NCBI RefSeq assembly: GCF_964212655.1
Contig: NZ_OZ156465.1
Coordinates: 3,224,001-3,288,000, forward strand
Source: Candidatus Thiodiazotropha sp. LNASS1
GTDB taxonomy: Bacteria; Pseudomonadota; Gammaproteobacteria; Chromatiales; Chromatiaceae
Direction of reading: 5' to 3'
Length of the DNA stretch: 64,000 nucleotides
The position numbers and the translations under genes were made by a program. Below the pieces are notes generated by a model. The model was not told where the DNA came from. It worked only from the letters and a program-made list of their open reading frames with translations, and made no database searches. Positions 54,749-64,000 of the stretch are shown here, one piece after another. Position 1 is the first letter of the stretch. Each line of letters begins with the position of its first letter.

Positions 54749-55567
54749 TTAGGGATAGATTTCCGGGACAAATGTCTGGTCGGTGATCGGTGGCCTTACG
54801 TAACCTACATCGGGGGCGCGATGAGGAAGTTCGATAGGTTCGGGGGTCAAATCCTTGTAGGGGATCATGCTTAAGAGATGGGCGATACAGTTCAGCCGGG
54901 CGTGTTTCTTGATATCGGAGTTCACCACATACCAGGGTGCCTGTTTGATATCGGTGTGGGCAAACATCTCATCTTTTGCTTTAGAATATTCCAGCCAACG
55001 GGAACGGGACTCAAGATCCATCGGACTCAACTTCCAGCGCTTGAGAGGTTCTTCCAGTCTGCTTTGGAATCTTCGCTCCTGCTCCTCATCGGATACGGAG
55101 AACCAGTATTTGATGAGGATGATACCGGATCGTACCAACATGCGCTCAAACTCTGGGCAGGAACGCATGAATTCCTGATATTCATCCTCGCTACAGAATC
55201 CCATCACCTTCTCGACGCCTGCCCGGTTGTACCAACTGCGGTCGAACAGCGCCATCTCGCCGGCAGCGGGCAGATGAGGTACGTAGCGTTGGAAATACCA
55301 CTGGGTCTGTTCCCTTTCCGTGGGGGCGGGTAGGGCGACCACGGGGCAGATACGTGGACTGAGGTGTTGGGTGATCCGTTTTATCACGCCGCCCTTTCCG
55401 GCCGCATCCCGACCCTCGAAGATGACAACGACTTTCAGGCCCTTATGTTTGATCCACTCCTGAAGTTTGACAAGTTCGAGCTGCAGTTTGAACAGCTCCT
55501 TTTCATATACTTTGTTGTTGATTTTTTTTGGTTTTTTGCTTGGTGCCTTTTTTTTCGATTCAGCCAT
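54749..55567 (-). CDS. ppk2: Polyphosphate kinase 2
   Basis: PPK2-family enzyme of 272 residues that transfers phosphate between polyphosphate and nucleotides. Walker A is FEGRDAAGKGG; the lid and Walker B features are FDRSWYNRAGVEKVMGF and LIKYWFSVSDEEQ. One PPK2 domain identifies it as a class I-like one-domain type; nucleotide preference cannot be read from sequence. The N-terminus is lysine-rich. It is convergent to fxsA. Confidence 0.93.
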   Translation of the reverse strand: MAESKKKAPSKKPKKINNKVYEKELFKLQLELVKLQEWIKHKGLKVVVIFEGRDAAGKGGVIKRITQHLSPRICPVVALPAPTEREQTQWYFQRYVPHLPAAGEMALFDRSWYNRAGVEKVMGFCSEDEYQEFMRSCPEFERMLVRSGIILIKYWFSVSDEEQERRFQSRLEEPLKRWKLSPMDLESRSRWLEYSKAKDEMFAHTDIKQAPWYVVNSDIKKHARLNCIAHLLSMIPYKDLTPEPIELPHRAPDVGYVRPPITDQTFVPEIYP

Positions 55568-55638
55568 ATCAGCCTCCCAGTCTCACGCTTTATTTAAATT
55601 GTTAAAGACACTGGTTGTACGTGTAATAAACCTGTAGG

Positions 55639-56067
55639 TTACACGATTTCCAGCAGTTCAAGATCGAAGTTCAGTGCTTCTCCTGCCAGCGGGTGATTAC
55701 CGTCAATCGTCGCATCCTTGTCGCTGAGAGCGGTAACAACCACATTGAAATGTTCACCATTCGGGCTTTGCGCCTGAAGATGCATGCCCACCTCGATATT
55801 CAGATCATCGGGGAAGTGCTCCAGTGGAACCTTCTCGATGAGGGCGTCGTTACGCTGACCATAGGCATCATCAGCGGGAATATGGATCGACTTCTGGTCA
55901 CCGACCTGCATACCCTCCACGCCCGTTTCGAAACCGGGGATCACCGCTTTCTCGCCAAGGGTGAATTCGAATGGCTCCCGATCTACCGAAGAATCGAATT
56001 GGGTTCCGTCATCCAGTGTGCCGGTGTAGTGGATGCGGACGGTATCACCCTGTTTGGCTTGCCTCAT
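55639..56067 (-). CDS. FKBP-type peptidyl-prolyl isomerase (SlpA/SlyD-like)
   Basis: Protein of 142 residues with the FKBP core interrupted by an insert-in-flap domain (about 70-120), as in SlyD and SlpA. DTVRIHYTGTLDDGTQFDSS and GFETGVEGMQVGD are core motifs; HIPADDAYGQRNDALIEKVP belongs to the flap. It lacks the histidine-rich metal-binding tail of SlyD, which favours the SlpA group. The ATG at 56067 with GAGG upstream is chosen over 56115. It is divergent from groES. Confidence 0.9.
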   Translation of the reverse strand: MRQAKQGDTVRIHYTGTLDDGTQFDSSVDREPFEFTLGEKAVIPGFETGVEGMQVGDQKSIHIPADDAYGQRNDALIEKVPLEHFPDDLNIEVGMHLQAQSPNGEHFNVVVTALSDKDATIDGNHPLAGEALNFDLELLEIV

Positions 56068-56178
56068 GATCTGCCTCTTGTTGTATAGCTGTAGTGTAAA
56101 TACGGTAATTATCACACAGATTAGGCTAAACGTGCTGGATAGGTGGCAATCTGCCGCTAAAAATCTCCTCAGGCAGCC

Positions 56179-56206
56179 TTGACTAACAGCTTTTTCCCTC
56201 TATTAT
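56179..56206 (+). promoter_or_regulatory. Probable sigma-70 promoter of groESL
   Basis: TTGACT (56179-56184) and TATTAT (56201-56206) are 16 bases apart and run directly into the CIRCE operator, so HrcA bound there would block RNA polymerase. Confidence 0.6.
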
Positions 56207-56232
56207 TAGCACTCAGTTCTGGTGAGTGCTAA
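56206..56232. promoter_or_regulatory. CIRCE operator (HrcA binding site)
   Basis: TTAGCACTC at 56206-56214, nine bases, then GAGTGCTAA at 56224-56232: a perfect CIRCE consensus. HrcA, folded with help of GroEL, represses through this site and is released in heat shock. hrcA is not in the window. This is unlike E. coli groESL, controlled by sigma-32. Confidence 0.97.
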
Positions 56233-56302
56233 CAGCCTTGCCTGGTAACAAGAACCCAATATCGATTTTTCAGAAAAACCATTTAATGAGGAGAATCAGT
56301 CG

Positions 56303-56593
56303 ATGAATATTCGTCCGCTGCACGATCGCGTGATCGTTCGTCGTATGGAAGAGGAGCGCACCAGCCCGGGTGGCATTGTGCTTCCTGATGCAGCTACCGA
56401 GAAACCCGTTCTTGGTGAAATACTCGCTGTCGGCAACGGTAAGGTCACCGATAGCGGTGAGGCTCGGCCGTTGGATGTCAAGGTCGGGGATAAGGTGCTG
56501 TTTGGCAAATACTCCGGCACTGAAGTGAAGTTGGGTGGTGAGGAAGTTCTCGTCATGCGTGAAGAAGACATCATGGGTGTGATCGAAGACTAA
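56303..56593 (+). CDS. groES: Co-chaperonin GroES
   Basis: Heptameric lid of the GroEL chamber, 96 residues. [18 protein letters not shown], the mobile-loop sequence [14 protein letters not shown], and [16 protein letters not shown] are standard. GAGGAG precedes the start. groEL follows after 77 bases in the same operon. Confidence 0.98.
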   Translation: MNIRPLHDRVIVRRMEEERTSPGGIVLPDAATEKPVLGEILAVGNGKVTDSGEARPLDVKVGDKVLFGKYSGTEVKLGGEEVLVMREEDIMGVIED

Positions 56594-56667
56594 TCCCTGA
56601 ACTTTCGAACACAGAACGATACAGGTAATACCTGGTAAAGATTCTCAACATTTACCCAAGGAATTAA

Positions 56668-58314
<1,647 letters not shown>

Positions 58315-58341
58315 TCCGCCCCACAGGCAGATAACCTGTCG

Positions 58342-58376
58342 AAAAGCCCCTCGCCCCTACAGGCGTGGGGCTTTTT
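58342..58376 (+). terminator. Rho-independent terminator of groESL
   Basis: AAAAGCCCC and GGGGCTTTT form the outer stem, CGCC/GGCG an inner one, and the right arm ends in five T. It lies 27 bases after the groEL stop. Confidence 0.85.
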
Positions 58377-58477
58377 GCATTGTACGAGTAAATATTTTCC
58401 CGCTTGTGCCGTTATTTGTATTGGTTGAGGATTTTTATTTTTGACGGAGGGATGCGTCTTCCTATCGGGGAAAAGTC

Positions 58478-60742
58478 ATGTTCAGGAATATAGGTATCAC
58501 ACCGCGGTTTGTCATTGCTACAGTCCTGGCTGTTGTTATCGTTCTTGCGATCACCCTCTCGGCCGCCTTTAACTTCATGGGTGGTGCACTGCACTCGGCG
58601 GAAGAGAATGAGATGCAGGAGATCTTTAAAACCGTAGTGGCAGGGATCGAGTCTGAAGGGCGTCTCGCCAAGGCGATGAGTGCCTTGGTTGCCGGTATTC
58701 CAGAGGTTCAGAGCTATTTCGCCAATCGTGACCGCGCCGCGCTGGAACAGCTCTTCGTGCCTGGCTTCCAGGTATTGAAAAAAGAGTATGGCGTGCGACA
58801 GTTTCAGTTTCATGAACCGCCGGCCACCTCTTTTCTGAGGGTTCACAAGCCGGCCAAGTTTGGCGATGATCTTTCCTCTTTCCGTCTCACCGTGGTGGAA
58901 GGTAATAAGAATAAAAAGGCGATACAGGGCCTGGAGGTGGGTGTTGCCGGTCTCGGTGTGCGGGGATTGGTGCCTGTCAGTCATGATGGTCAGCATGTAG
59001 GGACCGTGGAGTTCGGCATGTCTTTCGGCCAGTCTTTTTTCGACGAGTACTCCAAAAGTCATGAGATCGACATGGAGCTCTACATCAACCGCAACGGCAC
59101 GATGGATAGGTTTGCCACCACCATGGCGGGGAATGAGCTTGTCGCTATGCAGCAACTGAAGAGTTTGGGTACCGACAAGCACATTTTCGACAAGGGCGAA
59201 CTCGACGGCAAGCCTGTCGCCTACTATGCGGCACCGGTAAAGAACTACTCAGGTGAGTCCATCGGTGTATTGGTGCTGGCAAAAGATCGTAGCTATTTCG
59301 CGGACTCCATGTCGAATCTGATGATGATGGTGATTGGATTGGGTCTGCTCTCCGTATTGCTGATCGGGTCGATGGTGTGGCTGATCAGTCGTGGTGTGGT
59401 GAAACCGATTTGCGATGCCGCCGTAGCGATGGAAGGTATTGCCTCTGCTGAAGGTGATCTTACCGTACGCATGGACGAGTCGGGATCTGACGAGGTAACG
59501 CGGCTTTCACGGGCCTATAATCTTTTTGCCGACAAGACCGAGGGAATGATCAAGAAGGTCTCCAATGCGACAGCGAATCTGAGTATCCGGATTGGTGATT
59601 TCGCCACCCTGGCCGAGCATACCCGGGACGGCATCACCAAACAGCACGAGCAGACAACGCAGGTGGCGACAGCGATGACAGAGATGTCGGCGACCGTGCA
59701 TGAAGTGGCGCAGAATACCACCCAGACTGCAGAGGCTGCACGGCAGGCCGACCAGCAGGCCAACAGCGGACGGGACGTGGTGAATGCAGTTACCAGCAGC
59801 ATCGATTCTCTGGCTTCCGAAGTGGGCAGGGCGGTAGAGACGGTGCAGCATGTAGAGCAGGACAGTGAACGTATCGGATCGGTGCTCGACGTCATACGCG
59901 GAATCGCGGACCAGACCAACCTGCTGGCACTGAATGCAGCCATTGAGGCGGCCCGTGCCGGCGAGCAGGGACGGGGTTTTGCCGTGGTGGCCGATGAAGT
60001 CAGGACCCTGGCCAAACGCACTCAGGACTCCACCGAGGAGATCCAGGAGATGATCGAAAGCCTGCAGACAGGCGTCAGAGAGACGGTCACGGTCATGGAG
60101 ACCAGCCAACAACAGGCTGCCGAGAGTGTCGACCAGGCCGGTCGTGCACATGAGGCCCTCGAGGAGATAACCCGGGTCGTCGATACCATCTCTCAGATGA
60201 GCTCCCAGATTGCAACCGCAGCCGAGGAACAGAGTGCGGTGGCGGAGGATATCAATCGCAATATCGTCGACATTACCCATGTGGCGGAAGCGACCTCCCA
60301 GGATTCGGCCAAGAGTTATGATGCGAGTGAGGCGATGTCGAAAGAGGTCGACCTGCTGGGTAAGTTGTTGTCGGATTTCAATACCGGGGATGCTCACTCC
60401 AATCACCTGCAGCAGGCGATGGCCGCGCATCTGAGCTGGAAGACCAAATTGCGGGGTTTTCTGGATGGCAAAGGATCCCTGGATGAGCGGGTCGCCTATA
60501 ATCACAAGGCTTGCGGTTTTGGAATCTGGTATGAAAATGTGGGGCGTAAAGAGCTGTCCCATATCAGCGAAATAAACCAGATAGAAAAGCCGCACAGAGA
60601 GCTGCATGAACTGATCAAGCGTATAGCCGACCTCAAGGACAGGGGTGATATGCAGGCTGCCGAGAGGGAGTATCAGCGGGTTGGTCCCCTCTCTGAAGAG
60701 ATCGTACGCATGATGCAGACCATTCAAAGCAAGCTGAACTGA
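58478..60742 (+). CDS. Chemoreceptor with periplasmic sensor and C-terminal CZB domain
   Basis: Methyl-accepting chemotaxis protein of 754 residues. A membrane helix (about 12-34), a periplasmic Cache-like sensor region (about 35-280), a second helix (about 283-305) and a HAMP domain precede the signalling helix with tip [20 protein letters not shown]. The C-terminal 120 residues form a CZB-type zinc-binding domain: histidines and cysteine in [15 protein letters not shown] and PHRELHEL. In Helicobacter TlpD and E. coli DgcZ, CZB domains sense zinc or hypochlorite; similar sensing here is inference. Ends in a long terminator hairpin. Confidence 0.9.
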   Translation: MFRNIGITPRFVIATVLAVVIVLAITLSAAFNFMGGALHSAEENEMQEIFKTVVAGIESEGRLAKAMSALVAGIPEVQSYFANRDRAALEQLFVPGFQVLKKEYGVRQFQFHEPPATSFLRVHKPAKFGDDLSSFRLTVVEGNKNKKAIQGLEVGVAGLGVRGLVPVSHDGQHVGTVEFGMSFGQSFFDEYSKSHEIDMELYINRNGTMDRFATTMAGNELVAMQQLKSLGTDKHIFDKGELDGKPVAYYAAPVKNYSGESIGVLVLAKDRSYFADSMSNLMMMVIGLGLLSVLLIGSMVWLISRGVVKPICDAAVAMEGIASAEGDLTVRMDESGSDEVTRLSRAYNLFADKTEGMIKKVSNATANLSIRIGDFATLAEHTRDGITKQHEQTTQVATAMTEMSATVHEVAQNTTQTAEAARQADQQANSGRDVVNAVTSSIDSLASEVGRAVETVQHVEQDSERIGSVLDVIRGIADQTNLLALNAAIEAARAGEQGRGFAVVADEVRTLAKRTQDSTEEIQEMIESLQTGVRETVTVMETSQQQAAESVDQAGRAHEALEEITRVVDTISQMSSQIATAAEEQSAVAEDINRNIVDITHVAEATSQDSAKSYDASEAMSKEVDLLGKLLSDFNTGDAHSNHLQQAMAAHLSWKTKLRGFLDGKGSLDERVAYNHKACGFGIWYENVGRKELSHISEINQIEKPHRELHELIKRIADLKDRGDMQAAEREYQRVGPLSEEIVRMMQTIQSKLN

Positions 60743-60758
60743 TCTTTGTATACAACCT

Positions 60759-60793
60759 GGCCCGCTGAGACATCTTTGCCTGCTCAGCGGGCC
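60759..60793 (+). terminator. Hairpin terminator between receptor and convergent gene
   Basis: GGCCCGCTGAG (60759-60769) and CTCAGCGGGCC (60783-60793) are exact inverted copies. TTGTCATTT follows on the plus strand. Placed between convergent stops, it may serve both directions. Confidence 0.7.
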
Positions 60794-60800
60794 TTGTCAT

Positions 60801-62318
60801 TTATATATCGGTGCGATACTGCGCTGCTGTTTGCTGGTATGGATAGAGCTCATCGAGCGGGATGGGCTGAGTATTGGCCTGAATAATCTGACAATGGTGG
60901 CGCCTAAGCGCCCGTGGATGAGGTACGCCGCATGAGTGAGCGATCAGCCCGCTGCCATAGTGAATCTTATCGACAAAATTCTTTATTCGCTGTGCCTTCT
61001 GTTGTGGATTGAGTCCCCGCTGAAGTCGCTTGTTGTGGGTGGTGATGCCCGTGGGGCAGGTGTTTCTATTGCACTTCAAGGCCTGGATGCAACCCATTGC
61101 AAGCATAAAGCCACGTGCCGATGTGACAAAATCCGCGCCAACGCAGAATGCCCAGGCGGTTTCCGAAGGCGTGATCAACTTGCCTGATGCGATCACCTTG
61201 ATGCGATCACGCAGGCCATATCGTTGAAGGATATCGACTACTTTCGGCAAAGCCGCCTTGATGGGCAGCCCGACACTGTCCATCAGTGGCATCGGTGCAG
61301 CGCCGGTGCCACCGTCGCCACCATCGATGGTGATGAAGTCCGGTGCGCAGGCAATACCACATTGATGTATCTTTTCGCACATCTCTTCGAGCCAGATATG
61401 GGTTCCGACCACGGTCTTGAAACCAACCGGCTTGCCGGAGAGGTCGCGCACTAGATTGATAAAGTCCAATAACTCTGAAAAGTTGGAGATTTCGGGGTGA
61501 CGATTGGGTGATATCGAAGCCTCGCCCACCGGGATGCCGCGTATCGCTGCGATCTCTTCGGTGACTTTCCTGCCCGGCAGTATGCCGCCCTTGCCCGGCT
61601 TGGCGCCCTGGCTGAGTTTTATCTCGAACATCTTAATCCGGGGGATGGCTGAAATCTCTGTCAGCCTCTTCTTGCAGAAACGGCCTGCTTGATCGCGTAC
61701 GCCGTATTTGGCGGTGCCTATCTGAAATACCAGGTCGCAGTCCCCTTCCAAATGATAGGGTGAAAGACCGCCTTCACCGGTATTCAGCCAGCAATCGGCC
61801 AGTTTAGCCCCACGAGAGAGGGCGCGAACCGCCGGGATTGAGATAGCGCCATAACTCATGCCGGATATGTGGATCAGAGAAGCTGTCCGGTATGGCTCTC
61901 TGCAACCGGCCCCAATGATCACCGGCGGTGCATGGGCGGCATCGCTTGCCAGGGTGGGAAACGGGGTGTTGACGAACAGGATCGTGCCTGGCGTATTCAG
62001 CGATTTGGTGGAGCCGAAGGCGATGGTATTGTCGACCCCCGCAGCGGAGTGGTAGACCCACTCCCGTTCTGCCCGGTTGAATGGCATCTCCTCCCTGTCC
62101 ATGGCAAAGAAATATTGTCTGAAAAACTCGCCCAGACGGTTGAACAGGGAGCGAAAGCGGCCGATTACCGGAAAATTATGACGGATAGCGTCCCTGGTCT
62201 GTGATAGGTCGATGATGAACAGGATGACAACCAACAATGCAGCACAGCCGATGACGAAGATAAACAGTGCTGAGAGTGCCGCTACACCCTGCATTGAAAA
62301 GAAACTGATCCAGTCCAT
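60801..62318 (-). CDS. FMN-binding glutamate synthase-like membrane protein
   Basis: About 505 residues from this start. An N-terminal membrane helix (about 12-38) precedes a domain like the FMN/synthase part of glutamate synthase large subunit: GEGGLSPYH, QGAKPGKGGILPGRKV, ITIDGGDGGTGAAP and the 3Fe-4S-type cysteines in CIQALKCNRNTCPTG. The glutaminase domain of GltB is missing and no GltD partner adjoins, so glutamate synthesis is uncertain. The frame opens at a TTG at 62447, adding 43 residues; I prefer the internal ATG as relatives begin near the membrane helix. Start is not certain. Confidence 0.82.
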   Translation of the reverse strand: MDWISFFSMQGVAALSALFIFVIGCAALLVVILFIIDLSQTRDAIRHNFPVIGRFRSLFNRLGEFFRQYFFAMDREEMPFNRAEREWVYHSAAGVDNTIAFGSTKSLNTPGTILFVNTPFPTLASDAAHAPPVIIGAGCREPYRTASLIHISGMSYGAISIPAVRALSRGAKLADCWLNTGEGGLSPYHLEGDCDLVFQIGTAKYGVRDQAGRFCKKRLTEISAIPRIKMFEIKLSQGAKPGKGGILPGRKVTEEIAAIRGIPVGEASISPNRHPEISNFSELLDFINLVRDLSGKPVGFKTVVGTHIWLEEMCEKIHQCGIACAPDFITIDGGDGGTGAAPMPLMDSVGLPIKAALPKVVDILQRYGLRDRIKVIASGKLITPSETAWAFCVGADFVTSARGFMLAMGCIQALKCNRNTCPTGITTHNKRLQRGLNPQQKAQRIKNFVDKIHYGSGLIAHSCGVPHPRALRRHHCQIIQANTQPIPLDELYPYQQTAAQYRTDI

Positions 62319-62599
62319 CCCAGGTACCAACTGTATGGTGTATTGCCTGATTGTTATACGCAACGGAGAGGGGCTTGGATTTGGATCAGTGTTGGCAGGC
62401 CCTGGGAGCGGAGTCTCATGGTTCCACTTAAGGAAGCTCTGATCCAATCAGGGATTCCGTATCATTAAGCCGGAAAAAAACTGTTAGACTGGCAAAACAG
62501 TGGGAATAGGCACGGGTAAAATCAGTAAGTATCGAGAAATGACCGGATGATACCCTGTGTAGTATTGGATGATAGAAACATTACCACCCTGAATCTGAC

Positions 62600-64000
62600 A
62601 TGGGTTTGCGTGTGAATCTGCAACAAGAGACAGAAAAACAGTGGCAGCAGTGGCAGCAGAAACTGAATGAAGCGGGACTGCCGATACCCCAGGAGGCCGA
62701 ATTTCATCATGCTGCGCTGAAGGTTTGGGAGGCAAGCGATTATGTGGTGCAGTGTGCGCTGCGTTATTTGGAATTGCTGCCGGATCTTTATCGAGATGGG
62801 GATCTGAAGCGTTCCCTCAGTGAAGGCGAAATGTCGCAGCGTCTTGCACTCGTGTTGGAGAGTGTCAGCGATGAAACGGGGCTTTCACAAACACTCAGAG
62901 AATTTCGTCGCCGTCAAATGGTGCGCATAATCTGGCGGGACCTTGCCGGATTGGCGTCTCTGGATGAAACCTTGGAGGATCTTTCCGCACTGGCGGACAG
63001 TTGTATCGATCGGGCGTTGCAGAAGCTCTATGCCTGGTTTTGTGATCAGATGGGCACACCTCGAAATCAGGAGGGAGAAGCGCAATCGCTGGTGGTCCTT
63101 GGAATGGGTAAACTGGGTGCCAGGGAGCTCAATCTGTCCTCAGATATCGATCTGATCTTCGCCTATCCGGAAGGCGGACAAACCGATGGTGTACGGCAAT
63201 TCACCAATGAGCAGTTTTTTATCCGCCTCTGCCAGCGTCTGGTCCAGGTGTTGGACAATCATACCGGTGACGGTTTTGTGTTCAGGGTGGATACCCGGCT
63301 GCGTCCCTTTGGCAGTGTCGGGCCCCTTGCCATGAGTTTTGCCGCCATGGAGAGTTACTATGGCTCGCAAGGGCGGGAGTGGGAACGCTATGCCATGATC
63401 AAGGCGCGCGTAGTGGCGGGTGATTCGCGTGCCGGGGATGAGTTGATGGCCCTGTTGCGCCCCTTCGTCTACCGTCGATATCTCGATTTTGGAGCGATTG
63501 AATCCCTGCGCGAGATGAAGCAGTTGATCAGCAATGAACTGCATAAAAAAGGCATGGAGGCCAACATCAAGCTTGGTCCCGGTGGTATTCGTGAGATTGA
63601 GTTCATCGGTCAGGCCTTTCAGCTGATTCGCGGTGGCCGGGACAAGGAGCTCCAGATCAGGCCTATCCTGCTTGTGTTGCAATGCCTGCAGGAGCGGGGG
63701 CTGTTGCCGGAATATGCGGTGCAGGAGTTGAGTGAATCCTACCGGTACCTGCGCCTGGTGGAGAATCGCCTGCAGGCATGGCAGGACAGGCAGACCCATC
63801 TCCTGCCGGCGGATGAAGTAGGCAGGCTGCGCTTGGCCCGATCCATGGGATATGCCTGCTGGGATGACTTCTCCAGCCAGCTTGAGCACTACCGCAGACG
63901 CGTTCAGGGACACTTCGATATGGTGTTCGCCGCGCCGCAGACATCGAGTGACGAGGAGACTCAGCCACTTACCGGGGTCTGGCACGATAGTGTCGATCAA
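62600..64000 (+). CDS. glnE: Glutamine synthetase adenylyltransferase/deadenylase, 5' part
   Basis: Partial gene running off the window; 467 of about 950 expected residues are visible. GlnE adds and removes AMP on glutamine synthetase under PII control. The N-terminal adenylyl-removase nucleotidyltransferase domain shows VVLGMGKLGARELNLSSD with the DxD residues in SSDIDLIFAYPEGG, then FRVDTRLRPFGSVGPLAMS and GREWERYAMIKARVVAG. The central and adenylylating domains lie beyond the end. An in-frame stop lies upstream, so the start is ATG at 62600 or GTG at 62612; no strong ribosome site decides. The minus-strand open frame inside it is a shadow. Confidence 0.94.
   Translation, partial: MGLRVNLQQETEKQWQQWQQKLNEAGLPIPQEAEFHHAALKVWEASDYVVQCALRYLELLPDLYRDGDLKRSLSEGEMSQRLALVLESVSDETGLSQTLREFRRRQMVRIIWRDLAGLASLDETLEDLSALADSCIDRALQKLYAWFCDQMGTPRNQEGEAQSLVVLGMGKLGARELNLSSDIDLIFAYPEGGQTDGVRQFTNEQFFIRLCQRLVQVLDNHTGDGFVFRVDTRLRPFGSVGPLAMSFAAMESYYGSQGREWERYAMIKARVVAGDSRAGDELMALLRPFVYRRYLDFGAIESLREMKQLISNELHKKGMEANIKLGPGGIREIEFIGQAFQLIRGGRDKELQIRPILLVLQCLQERGLLPEYAVQELSESYRYLRLVENRLQAWQDRQTHLLPADEVGRLRLARSMGYACWDDFSSQLEHYRRRVQGHFDMVFAAPQTSSDEETQPLTGVWHDSVDQ

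Noticed and set aside
59507-60727. 406-codon minus-strand open frame
   Set aside because: Shadow of the chemoreceptor gene; composition rich in His, Leu and Arg typical of antisense frames.
63140-64000. 286-codon minus-strand open frame at the window end
   Set aside because: Antisense shadow of glnE, which is open on the plus strand through the same region.

Overview
The window is 64 kb of moderately GC-rich chromosome from a gammaproteobacterium. The evidence is conserved gene order shared with Escherichia coli and relatives: yrbG-kdsD-kdsC-lptC-lptA-lptB-rpoN-hpf-ptsN-rapZ, dusB-fis, purH-purD, crp beside an osmC-like gene, fxsA near groES-groEL, accB-accC with aroQ, and rplM-rpsI. Several traits point away from enteric bacteria and toward the Chromatiales/Thiotrichales-like, often sulfur-oxidising, lineages: an HPr kinase (HprK) with an incomplete PTS, a nine-haem cytochrome lipoprotein, a CIRCE/HrcA-controlled groESL, HD-GYP and Aer-like signalling proteins and a duplicated-domain DsbD. 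That placement is inference. I see no phage, insertion sequence, CRISPR array or classical accessory island; this is mostly core chromosome.

Layout. 1-4.4 kb: tas-type aldo/keto reductase, a CbiM-like membrane protein, djlA, a DUF350 protein, a lytic transglycosylase and a DUF3530 protein. 4.6-14.8 kb: rpe, gph, then the tryptophan genes trpE-trpG and trpD-trpC, split by an HD-GYP gene and an Aer-like receptor gene; a WYL-type regulator ends the trpDC unit. A short leader ORF ending in Arg-Trp-Arg-Trp precedes trpE. 15.4-19.9 kb: glyoxalase-fold gene plus tag, then crp divergent from an osmC/DUF885-like/VOC operon. 19.9-24 kb: a large FG-GAP lipoprotein, a tRNA-Gln with a decayed duplicate, rpsI and rplM (minus strand), and a probable small RNA with its own promoter and terminator.

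24-35.3 kb: the lipopolysaccharide block (yrbG, kdsD, kdsC, lptC, lptA, lptB), a terminator, then rpoN, hpf and a regulatory phosphotransferase set (ptsN, hprK, rapZ, a mannose-type EIIA, HPr, enzyme I) with no sugar permease. 35.3-50.2 kb is mostly minus strand: multihaem cytochrome, glgP, vanZ-like, purD, purH, fis, dusB, a zinc-ribbon DUF3426 protein, prmA, accC, accB, aroQ. 50.3-64 kb: dsbD with two alpha domains, cutA, a CsgG-like lipoprotein, fxsA, ppk2, an FKBP, groES-groEL, a chemoreceptor with a CZB domain, a glutamate-synthase-like FMN protein and the 5' half of glnE, cut by the window end.

Functionally the genes cover envelope assembly (Kdo, Lpt, lytic transglycosylase, lipoproteins), carbon and nitrogen regulation (RpoN, PTS proteins, GlnE, Crp), biosynthesis (Trp, purines, fatty acids, shikimate), protein folding (GroESL, DjlA, FKBP, DsbD) and signal transduction (two receptors, HD-GYP). 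The most interesting non-coding items are the candidate sRNA at 23782-23864, the trp leader peptide, the tRNA-Gln remnant, a perfect palindrome before the VOC-tag genes and two families of short repeats.
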